Shown here one piece after another: positions 45,150 through 55,840 of a stretch of 64,000 nt of DNA (within the stretch, counting starts at the first letter, position 1; each line of letters starts with the position of its first letter). Below the pieces are notes generated by a model. The model saw only the letters and a program-made list of their open reading frames with translations. It made no database searches and had not been told where the DNA came from. Source of the DNA: Erythroxylum novogranatense. Lineage: Eukaryota; Streptophyta; Magnoliopsida; Malpighiales; Erythroxylaceae. A program made the translations under genes and the position numbers. Where the stretch lies: positions 85,486,964 through 85,550,963 of the forward strand of contig CM057228.1 in assembly GCA_029891385.1 (NCBI GenBank), in the 5' to 3' direction.

Positions 45150-45290
45150 AAGGGGAAGATTGTTAGACCAATGGTGGTTGACAAATTAAATCACTTTATG
45201 TTTTGATAATAATAAAATATCTAGAATTAGTTAAGAAATTATTTCAGGTATTATTCAATGAAAGAATTGTGCAAATCAAGATGAATAAGT
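45150..45290 (+). repeat. Inverted PPT plus LTR start fragment
   Basis: AAGGGGAAGAT followed by TGTTAGACCAATGGTGG matches the PPT/LTR junction of element A, but in plus orientation, opposite to the rest of element C. Similarity to the LTR fades near 45290. Confidence 0.8.
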
Positions 45291-45693
45291 GTTTATTTGT
45301 TACAAATTTAAATGCAATAATTATTGAAAAGGAAAAACTTGTCTGAAATCATGATAGACTTTAATTAAAGACAATTTAACATACATACTCCCCCTTAATC
45401 AAGTAACTGAAGAATATCCAATTTCCCATTTTTCTCCCCCTTTTTGTCATAATCAAAACAACTAATACAAACCAACAAGATGAGCTAGATGAAACACAAA
45501 TAGTCATCAATATGAAGAAGAAACACAAATATGAAGATGAAAAATAATTATCGCAATGGCAGTTCATAAGCAAACAAAAACAGCAAACACAAAGAAATGC
45601 ACAGTCATAACATAACAATCTAATAATTAATACAAATATCATAAAGTCATAAGAAGCACCACACACTTGAAATAGCATAAGAATCCGTGTAGA

Positions 45694-45896
45694 CATAAGT
45701 GGACTTGTTTACCTTCATAAGTCTACTTATCTACCTTCATAAGTCGACTTATTGATCTTTATAAGTCGACTTATCCTGAAATTTCTTCATTCCCCAAAGG
45801 CTGTGTAAATCATAGGTCGACTTATTCCCATATAAGTCGACTTGTTACTAGACTTGTCACTAATTAGTCGACTTAGACACCCATTAGTCGACTTTG
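45694..45896. repeat. Internal cluster of AAGTCGACTT-like palindromes
   Basis: About ten copies of ATAAGTCGACTTAT or degenerate forms lie between the gag/protease remnant and the polypurine region of element C. Element A has only one degenerate copy at the same place (17408-17422). Confidence 0.8.
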
Positions 45897-45959
45897 TTGT
45901 TGTCTCCACTTATATGCCTTGAACTTCCACTATCAATGTACCATGTGCTTGGTGGATTT

Positions 45960-47587
45960 TCATTCCTTGCTTGTACCTACAACTGAAACATCCTTTCTTT
46001 TCATTGGTACCCAAGCCATCTTGGGTCCATTTTGGTTAGTCATATAAACCACATTAGGAAGTGTTGTACCTTTTAACACCCAAATTTTCTTAACCTTAAC
46101 ACATCTCCTAATACTTTTGCATACAAGTTCTATATGACCATCTTTCAAGCATCTAGCACATTGAGCAACTTTTCCATCCTTGGTAAATTTGGAAATTAAA
46201 GAACAATCTCTATTATAAGGATCATATCCCAAACCATGTTTAGAAATAGAATATCTTTGTAAAGATAACATCTCTTCAAACTTTGCATTTCCACTAGCAA
46301 ATTTTCCAACCACATAAGAAAACTCCTTTCTAAGTCTACCAAGTTCATTAGTAAGATTTTGTTTTTTAGCAAGGCATGCAGAATGATCTTCCTTAGTGCA
46401 TTCCAAATCATCAATAGTTTCATGCAAGACACTATTTTCAGCAATTAGTTCTCTTATTTTCTTTCTCAAATTTTTATTGATCTCAATAGCTTCTTCAAAA
46501 TCAATTTGTAAAGCATTAAAAGAATCTATAAGATCTTGAGCAATAAAAGTTACCTCATCTTCATCATCACTTGTTGAGGAGCTATTTGCCATAAGCGCTA
46601 AGTTATTTTCATCATTACTTTGATATGCTTCTTCATCATCACTCCACGTGGCTATAAGACTAGCTTTCTTTTTTCCTTTGTCATTTTTCTGAAAATTTGA
46701 AGTGTTATTTTCTTCATAGCCTTTAGACCTTCTTTCCATGGTATACTTCTTTCTTTCTTCATTTCTACCACCACGTAATTCTTTCTTCCTATTTTTGAGA
46801 AGTCCTTTGATTTTTCTCAAATTTCTGGCTTACATTGCTTTTTCTTCGTCTTCCTTGTCTTCATCTATTTCTTCATCACTTTCATCAAGAGAAGAAACAT
46901 TAGCCTTTAAAGCAATTGATTTTTGTGACTTACCTCTACCTCCTCTCGATTTGAGAATGATCTCATAGTTGATGAGTGATCCCACCAAGGCGTTGAATTC
47001 CAAATGATTGAGATCTTTAGACTCCATAATGGCTGTGACTTGTGAGTCCCATTCTTTCGGTAATGAACGTAGAATCTTTTTCACTTTCTCGCTATCCGTC
47101 ATATGCTTTCCAAGGTTGCCTAATCCATTTATGATTTCTGCAAAACGATCAAGCATAGTGAAAATAGACTCACCTTCCTTCATGACAAACATTTCATAGT
47201 CATGAAGCAAAGATGTTGATCTTTGTCTCCGGACTTGGTTGGTTCCTTCATGGGTGATCAAGTCTCTCCACATTTCTTTTCTTGCTGGTATACTGAGTTA
47301 ACTCGGTTTCTTTCCTCAACCGTGAGAGCGCAATAAATTAGCTTCATTGCTTTCGCGTTGATGTAAGCTTGCCTCCAGTCATTGTCATCGTATTCCAACT
47401 CTGTTTTTAACTCACCATTTTCTTTTAACGGTGGTTGTGGACCGAAGATAATTATCTTCCAATATTTCACTCCTTCGCTTATGATGTGATACTTCATAGG
47501 ATTTTTTCAAGATGAATAGTTAGTACCATTAAATAAAGGAGGACGATTGTTTGTGTTACCTTCTTCCGCTAGGTTATTGTGTGCCAT
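45960..47587 (-). pseudogene. gag: Gag of element C, first zinc knuckle deleted
   Basis: It starts at 47587 (MAHNNLAEEG), with a stop and a frameshift near 47515 and 47265. From 47273 the frame is open through the capsid-like region (LLHDYEMFVMKEGESIF, KKILRSLPKEWDSQV), interrupted once by TAA at 46827-46829 (a Tyr codon in element A), and then runs to 45960. Relative to element A, about 50 bp with the first CCHC knuckle are missing (near 46690). The coiled coil (EEAIEINKNLRKKIRELIAE) and the second CCHC (CARCLKDGHIELVC) remain, followed by KKIWV and GPKMAWVP. Confidence 0.85.
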
Positions 47588-47601
47588 CCCTGGATACTTC
47601 T

Positions 47602-47613
47602 GCTCTGATACCA
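47602..47613 (-). other. Primer binding site, tRNA-iMet
   Basis: On minus TGGTATCAGAGC, 2 bp after the LTR. This copy is complete, unlike element A, which lacks one A. Confidence 0.85.
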
Positions 47614-47615
47614 AT

Positions 47616-48832
47616 TGTTAGCAATCTAGAAGGGGGGGTTGAATAGATCTTTAAGCTTTTTGTAATTTTCTACAATAAAATCAGAAGTTAATTCACACAA
47701 TAGCAATTTAAACAAATTTAAATGCAAGGAGTAGGGAAGAAGATCAAACACTGTTTTTATAGAGGTTCGGTGCTAAGACCTACGTCCTCTACCTAAGCTC
47801 CCACTTAGGATTTTGCAAACCACTTTATTATACACTTTGTAGTTCAGTGTGAACTCTTACAATACCGCTTGATTTCCGGCTCAAGCTACCTTTACACTTG
47901 ATTTGGCTTCCGACACAAATCCTACCAATACCGCTTGATTTCCGGCTCAAGCAACCTTTACAAATGATTTGTCTTCCGGCACAAATCCTACCAATACCAC
48001 TTGATTTCGGCCATTGTTACCTCACACGTGACCTTTCACTAGTCACTCAAATTGTAAGAGAAATAAGATAAAGTTTGAAGAACAAATGCTCAATACAATG
48101 ATGTAATAAGATAATAGCAATAGTGAGCAAAATATGAAGCAATAATGGAGTATTTTTCTTGTAGAACCTCTCTAGTATTTTTCCTTGATCATCCACTCTT
48201 ATACTTGATGAAAAATATCTGTTAGAAGCCATTTTAGCCGTTGTATAATTGATATGACCGTTCCTTAATATCCTCCTTTCCATTTGTGGCTAATTTAACC
48301 GTTGGAATTAATTTGCTGTACCCATAAGTCGACTTGTCGAGTTGTATAAGTCGACTTGTCGAGTTGTATAAGTCGACTTGTGACAACATTTTACGTAAAA
48401 TTGCATCTCCGCTCTTCTTTAAGTCGACTTGTGGTCCTCGATAAGTTGACTTATGTATGATTAGTCAACTTGTGTTCTCTCAACCTGACAGATCTTCATA
48501 TATTAGTCGACTTATGACGTACTAGTCGACTTATGCTGTTCGGATCTGGATGTATAAGTCGACTTATGCTGTGCAAGTCGACTTATGTTGCCTTCAACGG
48601 TAACATCCAACCAAATCTTCTATAATCCTCATGATTTATGCCATTTTCACTTATAAGGAAACTCCCATCTTGATTCTTCAATGATTAAACACTTGCCCAT
48701 CTTGATTTGCACAATTCTTTTATTGAATATCAATCACAAAATACCTGAAACAATTTCTTAAGCAATTCTATACATTTTATTATTATCAAAACATAAGTGG
48801 GATTTAATTTGTCAACCACCATTGGTCCAACA
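47616..48832 (-). repeat. 5' LTR of element C
   Basis: It is 1217 bp, on minus TGTTGGACCAATGG to GATTGCTAACA. It carries eight perfect and two degenerate AAGTCGACTT palindromes (48323-48588) and the GTAGGATTTGTGCCGGAAG repeats (47900-48010) seen in element A. It is clearly more diverged from the element A LTRs than those are from each other. Confidence 0.92.
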
Positions 48833-48861
48833 TGTTTGTAAGAATTTGGTGTATTTGTGAA
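48833..48861 (+). repeat. Right copy of the 29-bp direct repeat
   Basis: Identical to 45121-45149 and directly abutting the LTR terminus at 48832. Confidence 0.9.
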
Positions 48862-49283
48862 GATTCAACTCTAAATGAGAATTATAATGAAACTACTGCA
48901 GATTTGCAATCCTTTGAGTTTTGTGTTTTGCTTCAGCTACTCTACCTTAAAATGCTTAACTTCTGTAAAGCTAAATACTACTCGGATAACATATGAAGAA
49001 TGGACTGAACCTAAAAAATGATGAAGTGGAAGCTGAAATTGAAAATCTGAAATCTTGTGTATTGCTTGAAATTTTCGTACCCAAGTCTAACACTCAACTT
49101 GCTTCAGGTTTTTCAACAACAAAATAGAATTTTCAATCGCTACTACTACAACTCAACTTCTGATCTTCTTAAAACTGAAACTTGATCTGAATTTTTTTTA
49201 TGTATTCTAGTTTTTTCCAATACACCCATATATGAAAAATGCAAGCTTTTTCTCCATATAAGCTCTCAGACATTTATTACTAC
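48862..49283. other. Unassigned sequence between element C and the TRIM
   Basis: By position it would continue the P450 pseudogene upstream region. I found no P450 motif or other domain. Confidence 0.3.
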
Positions 49284-49967
49284 GGTTGGGAAGCAGAACG
49301 AAGCACTCATAAGGATGTGGATACCTTCCCCTTGTAGACGCGTTTGCATCCCTTCTCTACGGGTCAAAAGGAGCAATGCAAAACTGTGAGGGTGACGCGA
49401 TAGTGTAGATTGGGCGGCCCAAAGTAGACAATGTCTGCGAGCGGATGGTCTGGGTTGTTACAAATGGTATCAGAGCCAGTACCCGGACCGTTGTGCTAGC
49501 GAGGACGTTGGGCCTCTTAAGGGGGTGGATGTTATCCCACATCGGTTGGGAAGAAGAACGAAGCACTCCGTATAAGGGTGTGGATACTTTCTCCTTGTAG
49601 ACGCGTTTGCATCCCTTCCCTACGGGTCAGAACTGGCAATGCAAAATCGTGAGGGTAGCCCAAAGCAGACAATATCTGCAAGCGGGTAGTCTGGGCTATT
49701 ATAAATAGTATCAGAGCCAATACCTAGACCATTATGCCAGCGAGGACGCTGGATCTCCTAAGGGGAGTTGATGTTATCCCACATTGGTTGGGAAGGAGAA
49801 CGAAGCACTCTTTATAAGGGTATGGATACCTGCCCCTTATAGATGCGTTTGCATCCCTTCCCTACGGGTTAGAAGGGGCAATGCAAAACCATGAGGATGA
49901 CGTGACAACATAAACTGGGCGGCCCAAAGCGGATAATATTTGCGAGCGGGTGGTCTGGGCTGTTACA
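49284..49967 (+). mobile_element. TRIM retrotransposon with three tandem LTRs
   Basis: Three LTR copies (about 49284-49462, 49530-49703, 49772-49967) alternate with two internal domains of about 67 bp. Each internal domain starts with an iMet primer site (TGGTATCAGAGCC at 49465-49477; TAGTATCAGAGCC in the second) and ends in a short purine tract (TAAGGGGGTGGA, TAAGGGGAGTTGA). The LTRs run TGTTATCCCACATCGG to TCTGGGCTGTTACA; the first lacks about 12 bp at its start. The size, absence of coding and canonical signals define a terminal-repeat retrotransposon in miniature. The three-LTR form is expected after recombination between LTRs of two copies. Confidence 0.85.
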
Positions 49968-49999
49968 TTAACTCTACAAGATAAAGACCATATAGGACG

Positions 50000-50850
50000 A
50001 TCATTTGAATATAGTGAAGATCTTCATGGATATGGATATATTATTCCTAAATAGATGTAATCTATTATCTTATTAGTTAAGATGTAGCTAAATCTATCAA
50101 ATATAGTCCTATTTGGATAAAGTTGTCATACTATTGATTAGTGTGAATTAATTTGATAAGGATAATTTATGATCTAGTTACATCAGTTCAATTAGAATTC
50201 TAAATTATAACCTAGCCATTAAGCTAGAGGTACCTATAAATAACTCATTTGATCTTTGTTTCTTATATAGATACAGATTAAGAGAGAACATTCCTTTGTA
50301 TATTTTGAGGGAAGTAACAAAGGTCAGCATTTGACTATCTCTCTTTCATACCTCTATTGCTGCTTTGATAGTTTAGTACTTTCTCAATAATCTTGTAAGA
50401 CTGTGAGATTTGAATATTGCAAGGGTCGTAAGGCGATTGAGAACAAGTTAGTTGGTTAGTGATCACATAGGAAAGGTTGATCTTGCTTAAACATATCTAA
50501 GTGAGATTGTTGTATAAAGGAGTACACGCCACTTGTGGTATATGTTTGGTGCTTACAAAACCTATAAATCACACACCAATAGTCCATTGTGATAATTTGA
50601 ATGCTACCTATGTTTGTGCAAATCTAGTGTTTCACTCCAAAATGAAACAGATAGGTATAGATTATCAATTTGTTGTACATAGAGTTGTTAAAGGATAAGT
50701 TGTGATCTCATATGTTTCATCTTAAGATTAGTTGCCATATTTATTAATCAAGCGTCTACCTAATCCTGAATTTTCTACTCTTCATTCTAAGATAGATGTG
50801 CCATCAGGAACACATCTAGCGGAGGCATATCAGAGATAATTCTATAGCAA
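50000..50850 (+). pseudogene. Ty1/copia relic: probable LTR and RNase H fragment
   Basis: The frame around 50500-50700 reads VHATCGICLVL, HCDNLNATYVCANLVFHSKM, and KQIGIDYQFVVHRVV: the C-terminal RNase H part of copia pol, with a stop at 50696. Decayed tail sequence (LPYLLIKRLPNPEF) follows. The preceding 50000-50480 has a TATA-like CTATAAATAACTC (about 50235) and may be LTR, but no second copy is present to confirm this. Confidence 0.6.
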
Positions 50851-51653
50851 CTTCAACTTCTAAATCAAAGCTTATCAGAACAAATCATTCTCCATCGGTA
50901 GTCAACATATATGATGCTAAAATTACTGATCAATAAATTAAAACTTAACCGAATTCAATTGTACATATTGCTGTAACTTAGGACATTAATAGCTTTCCGT
51001 ATTTGTTTTCAAAATATGTATATTTAAACCAGAAATATAATTTAACCAAACCGAGGCGGCAGTTAAATACGATTCTTGCATTACATCAAATTTTTTTAAA
51101 TAATATATAACCTCTGTTTAGCATCCTATATTATCATATGAGAGAACAAACTTGTGCTGCAGAAGGGATCCAGTTGCAGTGTATTCTTGTTATCCTGATT
51201 GCTCGGTATCTGTGTTCCATAATGCTTCTAATCATAACTGAAGTTATCTTCCCTTGCCAATTAAGTCTTAGGATTTTCTATTGGCAATATTCCTGCAATT
51301 CGGAGAGACCTACCTGACAACACCAGTTACTCAGGTTTCCAGCTATAGTTAAACTCTTCCCCTACAATGGCCCATTTCTGGTATGGACAAACAATATAAA
51401 TTACTAGACATTCTGTACAGCAGGCACCTTCTTGTAGCATCAACATGCAAAGTAGAAATCTTTTCAAACCCCTTTTGTTGATCAAAGTATATTAAGAATT
51501 GAAATGGGTAATAAGTGTTACTAAGACGGCTTATGTGACGCATGATGCAGGATCAAAGTCTGACTCCTACAGTTTAGCTCTAGAACTAAAACTAGAGGTC
51601 ACCTTTACATACATTTTATTGAGATAGGAAGTGTACAGTATGAAGCTAGGAGA
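50851..51653. other. Intergenic region downstream of the P450 gene
   Basis: AT-rich. It contains the presumed 3' untranslated region of the P450 on the minus strand. No gene or repeat was recognised. Confidence 0.4.
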
Positions 51654-53261
51654 TCAGAATCGAATATGTGCTCCTGGTTTGGCCCTAGGAATGAGAAGCA
51701 AAGATTGTTCCTTCATCATAGTTATTCCATACTGTTCATTCATGTCTAGGCTTGTTGGATGATTTCCACTTGGAAGAGACCAACCAAAGAAATAAATGAA
51801 AGAAGCAATTACCAAAGGAACGTGTTTTGCAGCCATGGGAAGACCAGGGCAAATCCTCCTTCCTGCACCAAAAGGTATGTAATTAAAGTCATTTCCCTTA
51901 AAATCCATATTTGAGTCCAGGAACCGTTCTGGTTTGAAGATGTGTGGTTCTTCCCAGTTACCGGGGTCTCTTCCGATTGCCCAGGCGTTGACTAGTACTT
52001 GAGAGTTCTTTGGTATGGTATAGCCCATAACTTCACATGTATTGACAGCACGGTGGGGAAGGAGAAATGGTGCTGGAGGATGCAACCTCAAAGTTTCGTT
52101 GACACAAGCTTGAAGGTACGTTAAGTGTGGCAGGTGAGACTCTTTTACCCCGTTTTCTCTTGCAATTTCTTCTTCAACTTTCTTCATGTGATCTGGATTT
52201 TTCATTAGCTCTGCCATTGTCCACTCTATGGTTGAACTACTTGTGTCAGAGCCAGCAATCAAAAACTCCTGCAAAATTACAGACGGATTCATTGGTTGTA
52301 TTGTATCAGGATTTTGGATTTCCTACATCACAATTGTTTGCCAAGAGAGAAAAAGAGAGAGAGGTCAAACCCCGAGCAACTGATGGATTTGACATTCATT
52401 GCAGCAGTTACTGATAAGTGCATCAAGAAAGTCCCGATGGTCACGTACTTGCTCATGTCTTCTTTCCTTGATAATTGTTTCCAACAAATTTGAAAACTTA
52501 GTGTTTATTTCCATGAACTTCCTACGTATCCCTTGAATGTCAAACCGACTTAAGATCGGGAAAAGGTCGGAGATGTTCGGAGTGGAAGCAACCTCCATTA
52601 TTTCTCTTAGGAGTTTGCTCGTTTCCCCTTGGAGACTCTCATTCTCAAACGTTATTAGATCCTTTGACACTAGAATCTTTCCCAGCATGTTGAACACAAC
52701 CGCAAAAGCCACATCTCTAATTTTGACTTCCTTACCTTCCATTTTGTTAACAAATTCAATCATCTTCTTCACAGTATTTTCCCTGGCAAGTGCTTGAGAC
52801 TCCAATGCCTTGGGAGAGAAAAGCTCTCTTCGGCACAGCGTACGTATAGATTTCCAACTTTCACCGCACTCCAATGCCCATCCAAGTGATAAGTTGTTAA
52901 GTTCTGGGCTCTTGGCCGGCACCGCATGAGGAACATATCTCCCTGACAGGACACGGTCGTGAGTCTTGAGGATTTCGGCTGCAGCAATCTGTGATGATCC
53001 CACAACTACAAGTTGGCTTCCAAGTCTAAGGGAGAAGAGTGGACCGTATTTTTGAGCAAGATTGGTCAAATTGACGTGTGGCTTCTTTCCCATCTCTTGT
53101 ATGTTTCCTAAGATTGGCCATCCATATGGACCCGGTGGAAGTGGTGCAGATTTGAATTCAGATTGTTTCTTCAGATGCTTGATAAAGAAGAAAAGTAGAG
53201 GTATAAAGAACAGAATTGGAAAGAACAGATTGGTTCCCTCTATAAAATCAACCGGAGACAT
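51654..53261 (-). CDS. Cytochrome P450, CYP80/CYP76-like, two exons
   Basis: The gene is join(52371-53261, 51654-52268) on minus, 501 residues with a 102-bp GT-AG intron at the usual A-type position. I chose the Met at 53261 (MSPVDFIEG) because a hydrophobic ER anchor (LFFPILFFIPLLFFF) and the hinge PPGPYGWPILGN follow. Motifs seen: AGSDTSSSTIEW (I-helix, oxygen activation), ETLRLHPP (ExxR), PERF, and the haem loop FGAGRRICPG with the Cys ligand. KSPELNNLSLGW and ALESQA favour the CYP80 family, known for (S)-N-methylcoclaurine 3'-hydroxylase and related alkaloid enzymes; CYP76 is the alternative. It is a mono-oxygenase at the ER face and needs a P450 reductase. The frame is intact. TATA-like sequences on minus lie near 53551 and 53606. 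Confidence 0.92.
52269..52370 (-). other. Intron of the P450 gene
   Basis: It is 102 bp, GTTTGACC to TTTTGCAG on minus, in phase 0 between QLLG and EFLIAG. The position is conserved in A-type plant P450s. A pyrimidine run (CTCTCTCTCTTTTTCTC) lies close to the donor. Confidence 0.88.
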
Positions 53262-54839
53262 GCTATTGTTGAACCACCTACCTATATCGTTTTTGTAAAA
53301 TGCAGGAAACGGTTTCTGCAATGGTGTTTTATGAGGTTGTAGGTTCTACGCAACCTCTTCTCTTGAACAATTATGGTTTGTGCTTCAACTAGGTGTTGAG
53401 TGAATAACTTGGTCTTCTTACATCAGTTGTGCCCAAGATTAGAATATCAAATATTGACTTGTGGGATTGTTCACTATTGGTGGGTTTACAAATTAAAACA
53501 GAATGCACCGTAGGCAGGTGAAAAGCAAGCATGGTGGTTGACAATCGTAGTTTATATGAAACTAGCATGTTAACACTGCGCAAATGCGCAGTGAAAGTGT
53601 CCAGTAAATTTATACGTATGACAAAATTTAACATGACAGTTAAATAAAAAATAATTTAAAAATGTAATGAAATAATCATCAGTTGGGAGAAGAACTAAGA
53701 TGAAATGACTTTCTTTCAGATAAGATAAAAATAGTTTATACGTCTACTACGATATCTGCAGATAAAGATACGTTAATCTATAAGTTTTTAACGTGTGTTT
53801 CATAAAATTTCATAGTCTTGAAGTTTACTTCTTTGAGATCGTTCATTATCTTTATCATTCATTAGTTTCATACATCTCGAGGTAGCGAAGTCAGCATCTG
53901 AACTATTATGTGCCTTTTATTCGCGCATGGTATTGGATAAGTAACTCATCTAATTGATTTTGACGATTATATGTCTCCTTTATGGCATTTTTCAAATATC
54001 TTTTCATTTAAAAAATATTGGAATTCATATCGGCATTAAAATAACGAAATTAGTGTATAAATGTGATAATTATTTCACAACTTTATTGAGAAGCAAGAAT
54101 AAGACGAAGGTTGGAGTGGCAAATGCAAAGATGAGAATAAGGAGGAACCTATAAAAATGTTGCATAAAGATAAAGAAAGGGTTTTGTTCACATTATAAAT
54201 TGAAAAATTAGGATGAAAAAAGTAATCGAGAAAAGAATCGATTCTTGACACGAAGCAGTCGTTCTTTATTTGTTGAAATAGAAGAAGTAACCTTGACTAT
54301 TGCTATCTTTCTGGAATGGAGAATGGGATGTATTTAGGTTAAACAAGAAGAAGGCAAAAGAAGAGGGCATGAATTGTTTGACTGAAGTTAGAGGAGAAAG
54401 GATATAAAGTTTAAATATAGAGTTGTTAGGGGACCATATGGAATGTGAGACTTGAAGAGTTGCGTGGTATTAAATAAAGGTCAGTACTCGAAATGATTTT
54501 CCTAGAGATAGGCAAAAACATAGCTCACCTATCAATTGAAACGTCAATCTATATTTTGATCTTATGTTTGGTTACTTCTGCAATACGTTATTGATAATAT
54601 TTGACATTATTATAGCAGTTAGAAGATTATTCGATATAACGAAAAGAGGTCTCGATATCTGCTTTGTAGATTTTGGGGGTTACATGTTTTCTAAGAAGGA
54701 TTAGTCAATTCGTATACTCCAAGAAGAATTATGGAATTGGTAAGTGAAATTTAATCGGAGTTGGAAATGACATCAATCGAATCTTTAAATAAAGAAGAAC
54801 AAGAGCAAGCTCAAAGAAGCAAAAATAAGTTGAAGTAGT
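53262..54839. other. Region upstream of the P450 gene
   Basis: The first few hundred bases should contain the P450 promoter and 5' leader. The rest is AT-rich with no recognised coding. Short frames are not convincing. Confidence 0.4.
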
Positions 54840-55760
54840 AAGACGTTGAAAAGCAGACGAAAGAAGAAAAACGGACGAAAGTTCAAAAGTAGACGAAAGC
54901 AAAAGCAGTTGTTATACTGGATAGATAATCTAATGGAAAATCTTCAACAAAGCGAGGCGTGAGACCAAAGCAGACGCAGACGCGAATAGTAAAGCAGACG
55001 CAGATACAAATAGTAAAACAGACGAAGACGAGTATAACAGACCTTGAAGAAGAATCAAGCGAATCTGAGAGTCGATTCGAGTTAGTTCTGAACTCAATGA
55101 TTAACTGTTTCTTTAAAGATTCAAGAAACAAGAATCAAGAAGCGATTGGAGACGAAGGCTATAAATACAAGTCAAGTCGAAGATTGCAAAGTTAGACAAC
55201 GTGACAAAAGTGATCGAAAAGCATTAAGTGTGGAAAATGGTGGAAAGAATGAGACGAAGCGGAGAAGCAAAAATAAGATTCAAACCCGTTTGGGTTTGAA
55301 GATTCGACAAAAAGAAGCGATTCTAAGAAAATAGCAAGATCGAATGAAGAATGTTGTTATATCGACAAATAATCTAATGGAAAGATTGTAATAATGTTTA
55401 TCTTTCTTGTAGTCATTCATAATGTGTGAATCAGTTTTTGGGTAAGAGCTATTGAAAAGCAGACGGAACTTCAAAAGCAAACGAAGTTGAACAGGAGAGG
55501 GAGTTGAAAAGCAGATGGAAGCGAAAACAGACGGAAGTTGAATAGTAGACGAAAGGAAAAGCAGACGGAAGGTGAAAAGCAGACGAAAGAAGAAAAACAG
55601 ACGGAGTTGAAAAGCAGACGGATGCAAAAGTGGACGAGAGCAAAAACATTTTATAACTTTTATTTTCAGTAGGTCTTGTGAAAAGAACAAGTTTGTTTTA
55701 ATTAAGCGTTTTCGTAGTTTTTTTTTAAAGGGAAATACACAAGGTACAACTTGTTTGATT
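54840..55760 (+). repeat. Sirevirus-like LTR relic
   Basis: AGACG arrays (54845-55040, 55455-55640) and the CTATAAATACAAGTC TATA region (about 55160) match the Sirevirus LTR at 6709-7686. The end GTAGGTCTTGTGAAAAGAAC to GGGAAATACACAAGG (55670-55755) is the U5 part. The order is preserved, with an extra AGACG segment inserted. Confidence 0.7.
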
Positions 55761-55840
55761 GAAGTCTCTACTTCTATCGCCTTAAATAACACGGAGCGAT
55801 ATGTCGATTTAACTGGAAACCGAGACGAAGCGATTACCAT

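Larger units (their letters stand above)
45150..48832 (-). mobile_element. Gag-only copia-derived element, copy C, rearranged
   Basis: It is related to element A. In minus order it has a full 5' LTR (47616-48832), an iMet primer site (47602-47613), a gag frame and a palindrome cluster (45694-45896). The 3' end is abnormal: instead of a minus-strand 3' LTR, a PPT and the first 125 bp or so of an LTR lie in plus orientation (45150-45290), joined to the minus interior near 45384. The whole sits between 29-bp direct repeats. After the gag stop the minus strand still reads WYIDSGSSRHISGDNN, the start of a copia protease, so the family arose by loss of pol after that point. Confidence 0.85.

Noticed and set aside
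55280..55840. 186-codon minus-strand frame rich in Phe, Leu and Ser
   Set aside because: It is the complement of the Sirevirus AGACG array and U5, so it is repeat composition.
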